From Pontiellaceae bacterium (GTDB lineage: Bacteria > Verrucomicrobiota > Kiritimatiellia > Kiritimatiellales > Pontiellaceae), in assembly GCA_016937035.1 (NCBI GenBank), contig JAFGWS010000096.1, positions 1-56,873 on the forward strand: DNA of 56,873 nucleotides. Direction: 5' to 3'. Shown here piece by piece: positions 45,190-53,340 of the stretch. The translations under genes and the position numbers were made by a program. The notes below the pieces were generated by a model that was not told the origin of the DNA, did not search any database, and was given only the letters and a program-made list of their open reading frames with translations. Each line of letters opens with the position of its first letter. The first letter of the stretch is position 1.

Positions 45190-46104
45190 ATGACGATGGA
45201 TAAACAACTAAGAGTGGAATCGGGGCAGGGGAATGTTCGGCTGGATGCATTTTTAGCGGAGCAGGAGCCGGAGATTTCGCGCTCGCAGTGGAAAACGCTG
45301 ATTCAGGCGGGCTCGGTTACGGTGAACGGGGGCGTCTGTAAACCGAATCAGAAGCTGAAAGCGGCGGATGAGATTGCGTGGTCGCTTCCGGAAGAGACGT
45401 CGGCGGAGCCGCAGCCGGAGGCGATGGCGCTGGACATTCTTTATGAGGATGACGTCGTGCTGGTGCTGAACAAGCCGCCGGGGATGGTGGTTCATCCGGC
45501 GGCGGGGAATGAGAAAGGTACACTGGTGAACGGCTTGCTTTTTCATGATCCGGCGTTTGCGTCGGTCGACCGCGCAGGCATTGTGCATCGGCTCGATAAG
45601 GATACCAGCGGGGTGATGGTGGTTGCGAAAACGAAGTCCGCGCAAACAGAACTGCTTCGTCAGTTTAAGGCCCGCGAGACGGAGAAGGAATATTCGGCGC
45701 TGGTGTGGGGCCATCCACCGCCCGCCGGGCGGTTGGAAACGCTGATTGGACGGCACAAGGTACATCGCCAGAAAATGGCGGTAGTGGAAGAGGGGGGACG
45801 AATGGCGGTTTCAAGCTATGAAACCGTGGAGTGTTTCGGAGAGGTTTCGCTGGTGCGTGTAAAGATTGAGACGGGGCGGACGCATCAGATTCGTGTGCAT
45901 ATGGCGCATTTAGGACACCCGGTGGTAGGCGATACGGTGTATGGCCGTGCGCGGAGGCATCATTTGCCGGTATCGCCCGAACGTCAGATGCTGCATGCCG
46001 CGCGTCTTGCTTTTACTCATCCTGTTTCAGGGAAAAGGCTTTCTTTCGAGGCGCCGTTGCTGAATGATATGCGCCATCTTTTAGAGGAACTAAGGACGGA
46101 ATGA
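45190..46104 (+). CDS. RluA-family 23S rRNA pseudouridine synthase
   Basis: The 304-residue protein has an N-terminal S4 RNA-binding domain (RLDAFLAEQEPEISRSQWKT). The RluA catalytic core follows with the active-site Asp in HRLDKDTSGVMVVAKT, then KPPGMVVHPA and the C-terminal GRTHQIRVHMAHLGHPVVGD. It is closest in layout to RluD. A second ATG at 45196 is possible. It overlaps the uracil-DNA glycosylase gene by 4 bp (ATGA). Confidence 0.93.
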   Translation: MTMDKQLRVESGQGNVRLDAFLAEQEPEISRSQWKTLIQAGSVTVNGGVCKPNQKLKAADEIAWSLPEETSAEPQPEAMALDILYEDDVVLVLNKPPGMVVHPAAGNEKGTLVNGLLFHDPAFASVDRAGIVHRLDKDTSGVMVVAKTKSAQTELLRQFKARETEKEYSALVWGHPPPAGRLETLIGRHKVHRQKMAVVEEGGRMAVSSYETVECFGEVSLVRVKIETGRTHQIRVHMAHLGHPVVGDTVYGRARRHHLPVSPERQMLHAARLAFTHPVSGKRLSFEAPLLNDMRHLLEELRTE

Positions 46105-46853
46105 CGGCAGAACCCACATTATATGGATTGATCGACGATCTGGAAAAATATCTCGAATACCAGCGCGATGAAGGAATTCAGCGGGTGGAGGTGGATCGCG
46201 CAGTGCTCGAACAGCTTGCGCGGGAGCCGGTCGAAGATAACGCGGAAGAGGTGACGGTGGAGGCCGCGCCGATTCCGGCGGGTTTTGAATCGCTGGAGCA
46301 GATTGCTGAGCATGTGCTGCGGTGTCGGAACTGTCCGCTCTGTCAGGAGCGCATACACGCGGTTCCCGGGGAAGGGAACGGCGACGCACCGGATATTCTG
46401 TTTGTGGGCGAAGGTCCCGGCGCGGAGGAGGATGAGCAGGGGCGTCCGTTTATCGGGAAGGCCGGGCAGTTGCTGGATAAAATGATCGAGGCGATGGGTT
46501 ACAAACGGGAGCAGATTTTCATTGCCAACATCGTCAAGTGCCGCCCGCCAAATAATCGTAAACCGCTGCCTGAGGAGATGGAAATGTGCATGCCGTATCT
46601 GCACCAACAGATTCGGTTGATTCGCCCGAAGGTGATTGTCGGACTCGGCGGAACGGCGATGGAAGGGTTGTTGGGGAAAAAGGTGGGGATTACCCGGATG
46701 CGCGGGATCTGGCAGGAATATCAGGGTATTCGACTGATGCCGACGTTCCATCCCTCGTATCTTCTGCGCGATCCTTCAAAGAAGAAAGAGGCGTGGCTCG
46801 ATTTAAAGACGGTGCTGGCGGAATTGGGGAAGGAACCTCCGCCGAGAAAATAA
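46101..46853 (+). CDS. Family 4 uracil-DNA glycosylase (Fe-S type)
   Basis: The 250-residue protein has a C-terminal UDG core of about 170 residues with motif A GEGPGAEEDEQGRPF and motif B HPSYLLR. The cysteines for a 4Fe-4S cluster are in CRNCPLC, NIVKCRPP and EMCMPY. It removes uracil from DNA. The first 70 residues are an acidic extension. The start overlaps the pseudouridine synthase gene as ATGA, so the two are coupled. Confidence 0.93.
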   Translation: MTAEPTLYGLIDDLEKYLEYQRDEGIQRVEVDRAVLEQLAREPVEDNAEEVTVEAAPIPAGFESLEQIAEHVLRCRNCPLCQERIHAVPGEGNGDAPDILFVGEGPGAEEDEQGRPFIGKAGQLLDKMIEAMGYKREQIFIANIVKCRPPNNRKPLPEEMEMCMPYLHQQIRLIRPKVIVGLGGTAMEGLLGKKVGITRMRGIWQEYQGIRLMPTFHPSYLLRDPSKKKEAWLDLKTVLAELGKEPPPRK

Positions 46854-46910
46854 TTCAACGATTTGATGGGGAACGGGTCTTCTAAGTTTTTTCCATCCGG
46901 GGGAGGGTGA

Positions 46911-46943
46911 ATGCCGAAAACGGCACTCAATCATGGAAGATAA
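46911..46943 (+). CDS. Short leader ORF overlapping the ECF sigma factor start
   Basis: A 10-codon frame (MPKTALNHGR) begins directly after a strong purine-rich ribosome site (GGGGGAGGGTGA, 46899-46910). It ends 11 nt inside the sigma gene in another frame. Its first codons also form a hairpin TGCCG-AAAA-CGGCA. It could couple or limit sigma factor translation. No direct evidence of translation is available. Confidence 0.35.
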   Translation: MPKTALNHGR

Positions 46944-47580
46944 TATACAGAACGATGTAGACGAAAGCGGGGAGATCGTTAATACGAAATTCACGCCCGA
47001 TGCTATGCCTGACCCGGATGATGATGCGCTTGTGCTCAAAGCGCAGCAGGGCGACGTGCACGCCTTTGATCAGTTGGTGGAGCGCTACCAGAGCAAGATT
47101 TACGGACTCGTCTACAACATGACCTCCAACCGCGAAGATGCTGAAGATCTGGTTCAGGAGGTTTTTGTAAAGGCCTATCGAGCGCTGCCCCGTTTTAAAG
47201 GGAAATCATCCTTCTACACGTGGCTCTACCGCATCGCGGTCAATAAGACCATTAACTACCGGAAAAAGCGCAACCGCAAGCGGGCCATGAGTCTCGACCA
47301 GTTTGATAACGAGATCAAACTCGATGAAGTCTATCACGACCTCACTTCCAAAGGATCGCCGCTTCGGAACCTTAGTTTGACAGAGCTCCAGAAAAAAATG
47401 AACGAGGCGTTACAGAACCTGTCTGAGAAACACAGAACGGTTGTGATCCTGCACGATATGCAGGGTGTTCAGCACGAAGATATCGCCAAAATGACGGGTG
47501 CTTCGGTGGGGACCATTCGATCACGCTTGTTCTATGCCAGAAGGCAGCTGCAGGCTGAATTGACGGAGTTTATAAAATGA
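46933..47580 (+). CDS. ECF-type RNA polymerase sigma factor
   Basis: The 215-residue sigma-70-family protein has region 2 (HAFDQLVERYQSKIYGLVYN, EDAEDLVQEVFVKAYRALPR) and region 4 (LQNLSEKHRTVVILHDMQGV, IAKMTGASVGTIRSRLFYAR). It has no regions 1.1 or 3, which fits an RpoE-like ECF factor. Its first 30 residues are acidic. It overlaps the next gene as ATGA. It probably directs transcription of the downstream secretin/ABC operon, where an RpoE-like promoter is visible. Its own ribosome site is weak apart from that of the leader ORF. Confidence 0.93.
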   Translation: MEDNIQNDVDESGEIVNTKFTPDAMPDPDDDALVLKAQQGDVHAFDQLVERYQSKIYGLVYNMTSNREDAEDLVQEVFVKAYRALPRFKGKSSFYTWLYRIAVNKTINYRKKRNRKRAMSLDQFDNEIKLDEVYHDLTSKGSPLRNLSLTELQKKMNEALQNLSEKHRTVVILHDMQGVQHEDIAKMTGASVGTIRSRLFYARRQLQAELTEFIK

Positions 47581-48074
47581 CGGGAAAAAAGAGTATCCAA
47601 AAATGCTGTATTGAGTGTGACGATGAGCTTCTGGATAAGCTTCTTCATCTCAAGCGCTACGAAACTCCTGAGATGGCGCGGATGACGCGTTGCCGACAAA
47701 ACATTATGCGGGAGATTCGACAGCAGAGCCAGCGGCGACGCCTTGTCGATCTTATGGAAGTTCGGTTCCCTTGGTTTTTTGCTGAACCCAAATACGGCAT
47801 TGCGCTGCTCTTTGTGGGATTTTTCGGATTGCAGTATCTGGCGGTGAATGCCCGTTATGCCGCACAGGCCGATCCCGGTATTTATATTCAGCCCCCTACG
47901 GTGGTTCAGGAAGAGGGAATCCCGTCGATCGAAAGCAGGATTGCTTTAGCTCCTGAAGATGAGAACTATTCCCGGTTTCCGGAGAATCCGGAAGATTTTA
48001 CGCTCCTTAGGACCCCGCAAAGCGAAAATTCATACATCAAGCCGGTTATGGTTGAGTTTCTCAGGGAAGAATAA
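47577..48074 (+). CDS. Probable membrane anti-sigma factor
   Basis: The 165-residue protein starts with a Cys-bearing cytoplasmic segment (KKSIQKCCIECDDELLDK). A basic helical stretch (ENIMREIRQQSQRRR-like) and one membrane helix follow (KYGIALLFVGFFGLQYLAV, residues about 72-90), then an acidic, Pro-rich extracytoplasmic tail. I recognise no family domain. The 4-bp overlap with the sigma gene and the topology are those of an anti-sigma factor. A strong terminator follows. Confidence 0.6.
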   Translation: MTGKKSIQKCCIECDDELLDKLLHLKRYETPEMARMTRCRQNIMREIRQQSQRRRLVDLMEVRFPWFFAEPKYGIALLFVGFFGLQYLAVNARYAAQADPGIYIQPPTVVQEEGIPSIESRIALAPEDENYSRFPENPEDFTLLRTPQSENSYIKPVMVEFLREE

Positions 48075-48092
48075 TTTTCCTCCTCCAATTAG

Positions 48093-48132
48093 AAAGCGCC
48101 CACGCATTTTTGCTGGGCGCTTTCGTTTTTTT
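48093..48132 (+). terminator. Rho-independent terminator after the sigma/anti-sigma pair
   Basis: AAAGCGCCCA and TGGGCGCTTT form a 10-bp stem, followed by a T-rich run. Confidence 0.9.
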
Positions 48133-48272
48133 ATGCATTCATTTTGCTGGCTGATTGGTCTCCATTGTGAAATAAACCGCGCTTTTGGTGAACGCCAAGA
48201 AGTTGAAAGGGTCTCATGGGAAACGGCGGGGCTGTGCTTTCGTGCGGAAGTTTTGTCGGTGATCCTCCTTTC

Positions 48273-48301
48273 GGAACATCTTGTCTCAGAGTGAGGTTTA
48301 G
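48273..48301 (+). promoter_or_regulatory. Candidate ECF (RpoE-like) promoter of the secretin operon
   Basis: GGAACAT (48273-48279) and GTTTAG (48296-48301) are 16 bp apart, close to the RpoE consensus GGAACTT-N16-GTCTAA. They lie 135 bp upstream of the secretin start and downstream of the terminator. The rest of 48133-48435 shows no gene. Confidence 0.45.
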
Positions 48302-48435
48302 AGTTTTTTTGGCTCGAAATATGCAGTCCTCTGGCGGAGGTCAGGAAAAAACTGCTGAAATGGTGTGCAATAAATGAGTGTGCGCGTCTGTTCTAGTCCA
48401 TTCGTGATACATTGAACGTAGAAGGAAAGTTAAAA

Positions 48436-49863
48436 ATGAAAAAAATACTATTGTTGATTTTGTGTGCGGTATCGACGACCGTTTTCGGTCAGCGCCCAAC
48501 TCAGGGCGGAGGATTCCAGGGTGGCGGAGGATTCCAGGGCGGCGGAGGATTCCAGGGCGGCGGCATGGGTGGAGCCATGGGCGGCGGAATGGGTGGAGCC
48601 ATGGGCGGCGGCATGGGTGGGTACGATGCGGCCCAATTCCAAGGCGGTGGAGCCGGTATCGATATGAGCCAGCTACCGCGTACCCAAAATGCTTCAACGC
48701 AAACCTTGGCGGCGGCTCAAGAGCCGGATACAGCGGATTATGATCAATTGATCGACACTTTTTCAGAATTGGCTCAACAATTTTCTCAGGAAGATGCCCG
48801 GGGACTCGATGTTTTGGTTTATGAATGTAAATACATCGGTGCAGAAACCTTCCGTCAGGCCCTCGAACCGTTTCTTTCGGTTAATGGGGAGATTTCCGAT
48901 ACCGAAGATGCGGACTTGGTCATCATTCAGGATGAAACCGAGAATCTTGAGCAGCTGAAGAAAATTGCGGAGTCGATCGATCGACCGGTTCGACAGGTGG
49001 TGGTCAGTGCGAGTATCGTCGAGTTTCAGATCAACGACAATTTTGAAAAAGATCTTAGTCTACAGTACTCGCAGTTTGTGAACATGGAAAAGGTAAGCAG
49101 CCCGTCCAGCACAGCTAGTCAGTCAGATTTATCTAAACGCTTAATGAATGCGATTCTTCCCGCAACCACATTGAGCGGCTCTTCCTCCTATCTCTATTAT
49201 AATCCGGAAGAGCAGTTTATCTTTTCATCGTTTCTGAAATTTTTGGAGACGAAACAAACCGCTCGAATTCTTGCCTCTCCCTCGTTGATTATACGCCGCG
49301 GCCAAACGGGGAACATTGTTTCGGGTGAGGATGTTCCGATCACCACTAGCTCAACCACATCAACGGGTGCCATTATTCCGCAAGTGGATTATAAATCGAT
49401 CGGGATTAAGCTTCGCGTTACTCCGGAATCCATATTTGATGACCGAGTTGTACTGGAGGTCAGTCCCGAGGTTTCCAGTATTAACTCATACGACAATGCT
49501 GGCAATCCGGTTGTTGCCAATCGTAATGCCAGTACCATGTTGGAAATAAATGATGCTCAGATGGTCTCTATCGGTGGTCTTCTTCGCGAACAAAAGAACG
49601 AAACCAAAAAACGAGTTCCCATTCTGGGCAGCATTCCGATTATCGGCGGACTCTTCCGTTCCTCCAGCATTGTAGAGACTCGAACCCAGTTGGTTATTTT
49701 TCTCACAGTCAATATTGTCGAATCGGATGGGATGAACGCAGATACCATTACGCCAGAGAAGGTTACTGAGGAGTTGCAGGAAAAGATCGATGCCTCCAGT
49801 GAAGACATCAATCAGGACGAGAAACCTTCCCTTATCGAAGATATCCAGCTTCTGATCAAATAA
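48436..49863 (+). CDS. Secretin-family outer-membrane protein
   Basis: The ATG at 48436 has AAGGAAAG upstream and opens a signal peptide (MKKILLLILCAVSTTVFG) of a 475-residue protein. A low-complexity Gly-rich stretch follows (repeats of GGGFQG and GGMGGAM, residues about 22-62). One N1/N3-type domain follows (VLVYECKYIGAETFRQALEP, then LEQLKKIAESIDRPVRQVVV). The secretin core is ILASPSLIIRRGQTGNIVSG, DYKSIGIKLRVTPESIFDD, and the closing RVPILGSIPIIGGLFR with LVIFLTVNIV. No GspC, GspE or pilus genes are nearby. The next three genes encode a MacAB-like ABC exporter, so the secretin is probably its outer-membrane exit. Confidence 0.9.
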   Translation: MKKILLLILCAVSTTVFGQRPTQGGGFQGGGGFQGGGGFQGGGMGGAMGGGMGGAMGGGMGGYDAAQFQGGGAGIDMSQLPRTQNASTQTLAAAQEPDTADYDQLIDTFSELAQQFSQEDARGLDVLVYECKYIGAETFRQALEPFLSVNGEISDTEDADLVIIQDETENLEQLKKIAESIDRPVRQVVVSASIVEFQINDNFEKDLSLQYSQFVNMEKVSSPSSTASQSDLSKRLMNAILPATTLSGSSSYLYYNPEEQFIFSSFLKFLETKQTARILASPSLIIRRGQTGNIVSGEDVPITTSSTTSTGAIIPQVDYKSIGIKLRVTPESIFDDRVVLEVSPEVSSINSYDNAGNPVVANRNASTMLEINDAQMVSIGGLLREQKNETKKRVPILGSIPIIGGLFRSSSIVETRTQLVIFLTVNIVESDGMNADTITPEKVTEELQEKIDASSEDINQDEKPSLIEDIQLLIK

Positions 49864-49874
49864 GGCGGCCGTTT

Positions 49875-51356
49875 ATGAAATTGTATAATATACCACACAA
49901 ATCGAATCTTTTGATCGCTGCAGCAGTATCCCTGCTGGCGGTCACAGGATGCGGTGAGAAAAAGAGTGACAAGAAACAGCCGGATCAGGTCTATGAAGTG
50001 GTTCGCGGTGACTTTAATGTTGTCGTCAGCATTCAGGGTTCTCTGGATGCCGTGAAACGGTATCTGATTGAAGCTCCTTCCATTGCTCGGCAGGGTCTCG
50101 ATATTATTGAGGCCGTGCCGGACCAGACGGTGTTGAAAAAGGGTGATCAAATCGTTGCGTTCTCTGATGAGGTCTATCTCCAAGAACTGGATAGCGAGAA
50201 GGTTGACGTAGAAGAGGCCAAAAAGGACCTGATGGTTCTCGAACAGGATTATCAAATCGCGGTGGCGGATATTGTTAGTGCGATTAAGTCTTCGACCGAC
50301 AGTCTTCGTCAGGCAACTGAGGCGTACGAAAAGTATGTCTATGAAGATGCTCCGCTGGATAAAGAAAATCTGATGCTGAGTGTAAAAACCGCCCGTAAAA
50401 ATGTGGATGATGAAAGAGCGAATCTTGCATCACTTAAATCCGACTTGCTTTCAGCCTCTTCCGGGGATGAAGCGGCGAAGACCCGGTTGGAGGGGCAGGT
50501 TGAAACCTCTGAGCAGCGTATTGAAGAGCTTAAGCGTGCAGAAGAAAAGGCTTTGTATAATCTGCGTATCTTCAAGCAGTACACCTTTCCTCAGCAGGAG
50601 CGGAGGTTGGCGCAGAGCAAGACCAAGGCAGAGATGGATCTTCAGAAACAGCTCGTCAATTCGGCTGCAAAGCAGGTTCAGCTCGACACCAAAATCGCTA
50701 CGCAGAAGAGCCGTGTGAGTAGCTTGGAATATCAAATGTCGTTGTTGGTTCAAAATATCGGGATGCTGAAGATAACCGCACCGGTGGATGGAACGATTTC
50801 GTACGGGGATCCCGATCCGCGTCGCCGTTACGGCGAACAGAAGGAAATTGTTGTGGGAACGACGATGAACCGTCGTGAAATCATCGGCAGTATTCCCGAC
50901 CTCAGTCAGCTGATTGTAAACGTTGATGTTCCGGAAGCTTCGCGTTCCAAAGTAAAAGTCGGCATGCGTGCTGAAATGCGGATTAAGGCACTTCCCAATG
51001 TCAAGTTGTCCGGTGTGGTCCAAAAGGTGTCTGATATGGCGACCAATCTGGTTCAATTTGAGGCGAGTACGCCGAAAATTTATCCCACGGTCATTCAGGT
51101 GGATCAGACCGACCCCAATCTTCGTCCCGGTATGACGGTTGAAGTGGATATGATTTCTGAAGTCATTTCGGACGTGATTTATTTGCCCGTTGAAGCGCTC
51201 TATCCTAAAGAGGGCAAGGTATATTGTAACATCCTGAAGGGAGTCGGAACCGAAGAGCGCGAGGTTACCACCGGAAGAAGCTCTAACAGTTATGTTGAAA
51301 TCACTAACGGACTCAAAGAAGGGGACCGCGTGATGTTGTCTCGGGAGGAGTCGTAA
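49875..51356 (+). CDS. MacA/HlyD-like periplasmic adaptor lipoprotein
   Basis: The 493-residue protein begins with a lipoprotein signal (LLAVTGC, C26). It shows the membrane-fusion layout: a beta-barrel/lipoyl half (VVRGDFNVVVSIQGSLDAVK), a long coiled-coil hairpin (residues about 110-290, many heptads such as LRQATEAYEKYVYEDAPLDK), the second lipoyl half (LKITAPVDGTISYGDPD), and a C-terminal barrel (GTEEREVTTGRSSNSYVEI). It would bridge the inner-membrane permease and the secretin. It is 11 bp after the secretin gene and 1 bp before the ATPase gene. Confidence 0.88.
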   Translation: MKLYNIPHKSNLLIAAAVSLLAVTGCGEKKSDKKQPDQVYEVVRGDFNVVVSIQGSLDAVKRYLIEAPSIARQGLDIIEAVPDQTVLKKGDQIVAFSDEVYLQELDSEKVDVEEAKKDLMVLEQDYQIAVADIVSAIKSSTDSLRQATEAYEKYVYEDAPLDKENLMLSVKTARKNVDDERANLASLKSDLLSASSGDEAAKTRLEGQVETSEQRIEELKRAEEKALYNLRIFKQYTFPQQERRLAQSKTKAEMDLQKQLVNSAAKQVQLDTKIATQKSRVSSLEYQMSLLVQNIGMLKITAPVDGTISYGDPDPRRRYGEQKEIVVGTTMNRREIIGSIPDLSQLIVNVDVPEASRSKVKVGMRAEMRIKALPNVKLSGVVQKVSDMATNLVQFEASTPKIYPTVIQVDQTDPNLRPGMTVEVDMISEVISDVIYLPVEALYPKEGKVYCNILKGVGTEEREVTTGRSSNSYVEITNGLKEGDRVMLSREES

Positions 51357-51357
51357 G

Positions 51358-52029
51358 TTGAGCTTGATCGAGTTACACGGGATCAGCCGGGTTTACGGCG
51401 AAGGCCCCACCGCAGTGCATGCATTGCGCCCTGCTAATCTGACCATTGAAGAGGGAACGCTGGTTGCAATTTTCGGAACATCGGGGTCGGGAAAATCTAC
51501 GATGCTTAATATGTTGGGATTGCTGGATGAACCCACTTCGGGCGACTATCTGCTCGAAGGACGAAATGTGGCCAAACTGACCGATTCGGCACGTTCTGAA
51601 ATCCGGTGCAAACAGATCGGAATTATCTTTCAGTCGTTTAACCTGTTTCCTCATTTTTCAATTTTGGAAAATGTCTGTATGCCGATGCGTTTTGCCGGGC
51701 TTGAGCGGCACGAAATGAAGGATCGTGCTTCGATGCTGCTGGATCGTGTCGGGCTGGGAGGCCGCCTTTCACATAGTCCTTCGCAGCTTTCCGGCGGGCA
51801 ATGCCAGCGGGTGGCCATTGCTCGGGCTCTGGCTAATAATCCTTCAGTTATTTTAGCGGATGAGCCGACGGGTAATCTTGACGAAAAAACCGGGAATGAA
51901 ATTCTTGATATTTTTCATGAGCTGGTCGCCGAAGGCAATACGGTAATTATGGTTACACATAATGCAGAATACGAAAAAAAAGTGCAGCGGGTCATTGAAC
52001 TTCATGACGGGAATGTGGTGCGGAAATGA
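51358..52029 (+). CDS. MacB-type ABC transporter ATP-binding protein
   Basis: Translation starts at TTG, with GGGAGGAG 7-8 nt upstream. The 223-residue ATPase has Walker [10 protein letters not shown], signature [16 protein letters not shown], Walker [17 protein letters not shown] and the switch His in [14 protein letters not shown]. It is of the LolD/MacB mechanotransmission class. It energises the permease encoded next, with a 4-bp overlap (ATGA). Confidence 0.94.
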   Translation: MSLIELHGISRVYGEGPTAVHALRPANLTIEEGTLVAIFGTSGSGKSTMLNMLGLLDEPTSGDYLLEGRNVAKLTDSARSEIRCKQIGIIFQSFNLFPHFSILENVCMPMRFAGLERHEMKDRASMLLDRVGLGGRLSHSPSQLSGGQCQRVAIARALANNPSVILADEPTGNLDEKTGNEILDIFHELVAEGNTVIMVTHNAEYEKKVQRVIELHDGNVVRK

Positions 52030-53246
52030 GCCTTAAATACAACATAGAATCGACTTGGTTGAGTTTAAAGCATCATGCCTTTCGTTCCTTGCTCGCGATG
52101 CTTGGTGTTGTTCTCGGGGTTGCAGCGGTAGTCGGTATGCTGGCGGTCAGTGAAGGCGCACGCGTTGAGTCCGTCGAACGGATTCAGCGGCAGGGGGTAG
52201 ACAATATTATCCTGCACACGGAAAAGCCCGAGGCCGCCGCAATTGGAACGGAGGAGCTCTTTTTTTACGGCATCACCCTTGAGGATATTGAGCATTTCAG
52301 GACGGTTTTTGATAATGTGAAAAAGGTCGTTCCGGTGGTGCAGTTGCGGGAGACGGTTTATTCCATGGGGAAACCGACGGATATTGTTCTAATGGGCGTT
52401 GATCCTGCTTTTTTGAAAATATCACGTTCGGTAAATGCGGATTCGCGTGGACGATGGATTTCTGAAATGGACAGCGAGACGGCCTCTATGGTCTGCTCGG
52501 TCGGGGTTGATGCCGCACGCCAGCTTTTCGGGTTGGAGGATCCATTAGGAAAAACGATTTCCGTATACGGGGCCTCATTCACGGTGGTCGGGCTGGTTGA
52601 AAATCCGCTGCGCTCCAAACTTGCCGGGAAGCACGATATCAATAACGTGATCTTTGTTGATTACGAGAGTCTGCTCTCTATTTATAAAAAGGATAGTATG
52701 GAAGTGGTGGCTGACTACACCTACGTTCAGGTGGAAGATTTGGCCTATCTCAAAAACACGGCGGACCGAATCCGGACTTATCTGTCGGAGGCGCACGAAC
52801 TTCCTGATTATACCCTCAGTGTGCCCTATGAACTGCTTCTTGCGGAGCAGGCCACACAACGCGTGTTTGCCGTTGTTATGGGTTCTATTGCTGCCATTTC
52901 GCTCGTTGTCGGCGGGATCGGCATTATGAACATTATGCTGGCCAATATTTATGAACGAACGAAGGAGATCGGAACCCTGCGGGCCTTGGGCGCGCAAAGG
53001 AAGACCATTCTTACTCAGTTCCTCTTTGAAGCGGTTACGCTGACGGGACTGGGCGGAATTCTCGGAGTCGGTATAGGCTTCCTTATTGCCGTAGTCATTA
53101 AATATTCGGCCGGTATGCCCACCGTTGTGACTGCACTCAGTGTGATGGTTTCGCTTTCGGTGTCCGTATTCACCGGCATTCTCTTCGGGACATACCCGGC
53201 GTGGAAAGCTGCTAACCTCAGTCCCATCGAGGCCCTGCGCCGATAG
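52026..53246 (+). CDS. MacB-type ABC transporter permease
   Basis: The 406-residue protein has the MacB topology. A first membrane helix (FRSLLAMLGVVLGVAAVVGM) is followed by a large periplasmic domain (about residues 45-270). Three C-terminal helices of the FtsX fold come next (VVMGSIAAISLVVGGIGIMN; ILGVGIGFLIAVVIKY; VSLSVSVFTGILFGTYPAWK). The ending AANLSPIEALRR is typical. The ATPase is separate rather than fused as in E. coli MacB. With the adaptor and secretin it forms a complete trans-envelope path. Confidence 0.94.
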   Translation: MSLKYNIESTWLSLKHHAFRSLLAMLGVVLGVAAVVGMLAVSEGARVESVERIQRQGVDNIILHTEKPEAAAIGTEELFFYGITLEDIEHFRTVFDNVKKVVPVVQLRETVYSMGKPTDIVLMGVDPAFLKISRSVNADSRGRWISEMDSETASMVCSVGVDAARQLFGLEDPLGKTISVYGASFTVVGLVENPLRSKLAGKHDINNVIFVDYESLLSIYKKDSMEVVADYTYVQVEDLAYLKNTADRIRTYLSEAHELPDYTLSVPYELLLAEQATQRVFAVVMGSIAAISLVVGGIGIMNIMLANIYERTKEIGTLRALGAQRKTILTQFLFEAVTLTGLGGILGVGIGFLIAVVIKYSAGMPTVVTALSVMVSLSVSVFTGILFGTYPAWKAANLSPIEALRR

Positions 53247-53282
53247 AATCCGGCCGCTGAAATGCGGGCGGGTTCAGCAGAG

Positions 53283-53314
53283 GCACCCTCATTAATCTGT
53301 GAGGGTGCTTTTTT
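53283..53314 (+). terminator. Rho-independent terminator of the secretin-ABC operon
   Basis: GCACCCTCA and TGAGGGTGC form a 9-bp stem with an 8-nt loop, followed by six T residues. Confidence 0.92.
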
Positions 53315-53340
53315 CATGCGGGGATATTCCCTGAAGCCAA

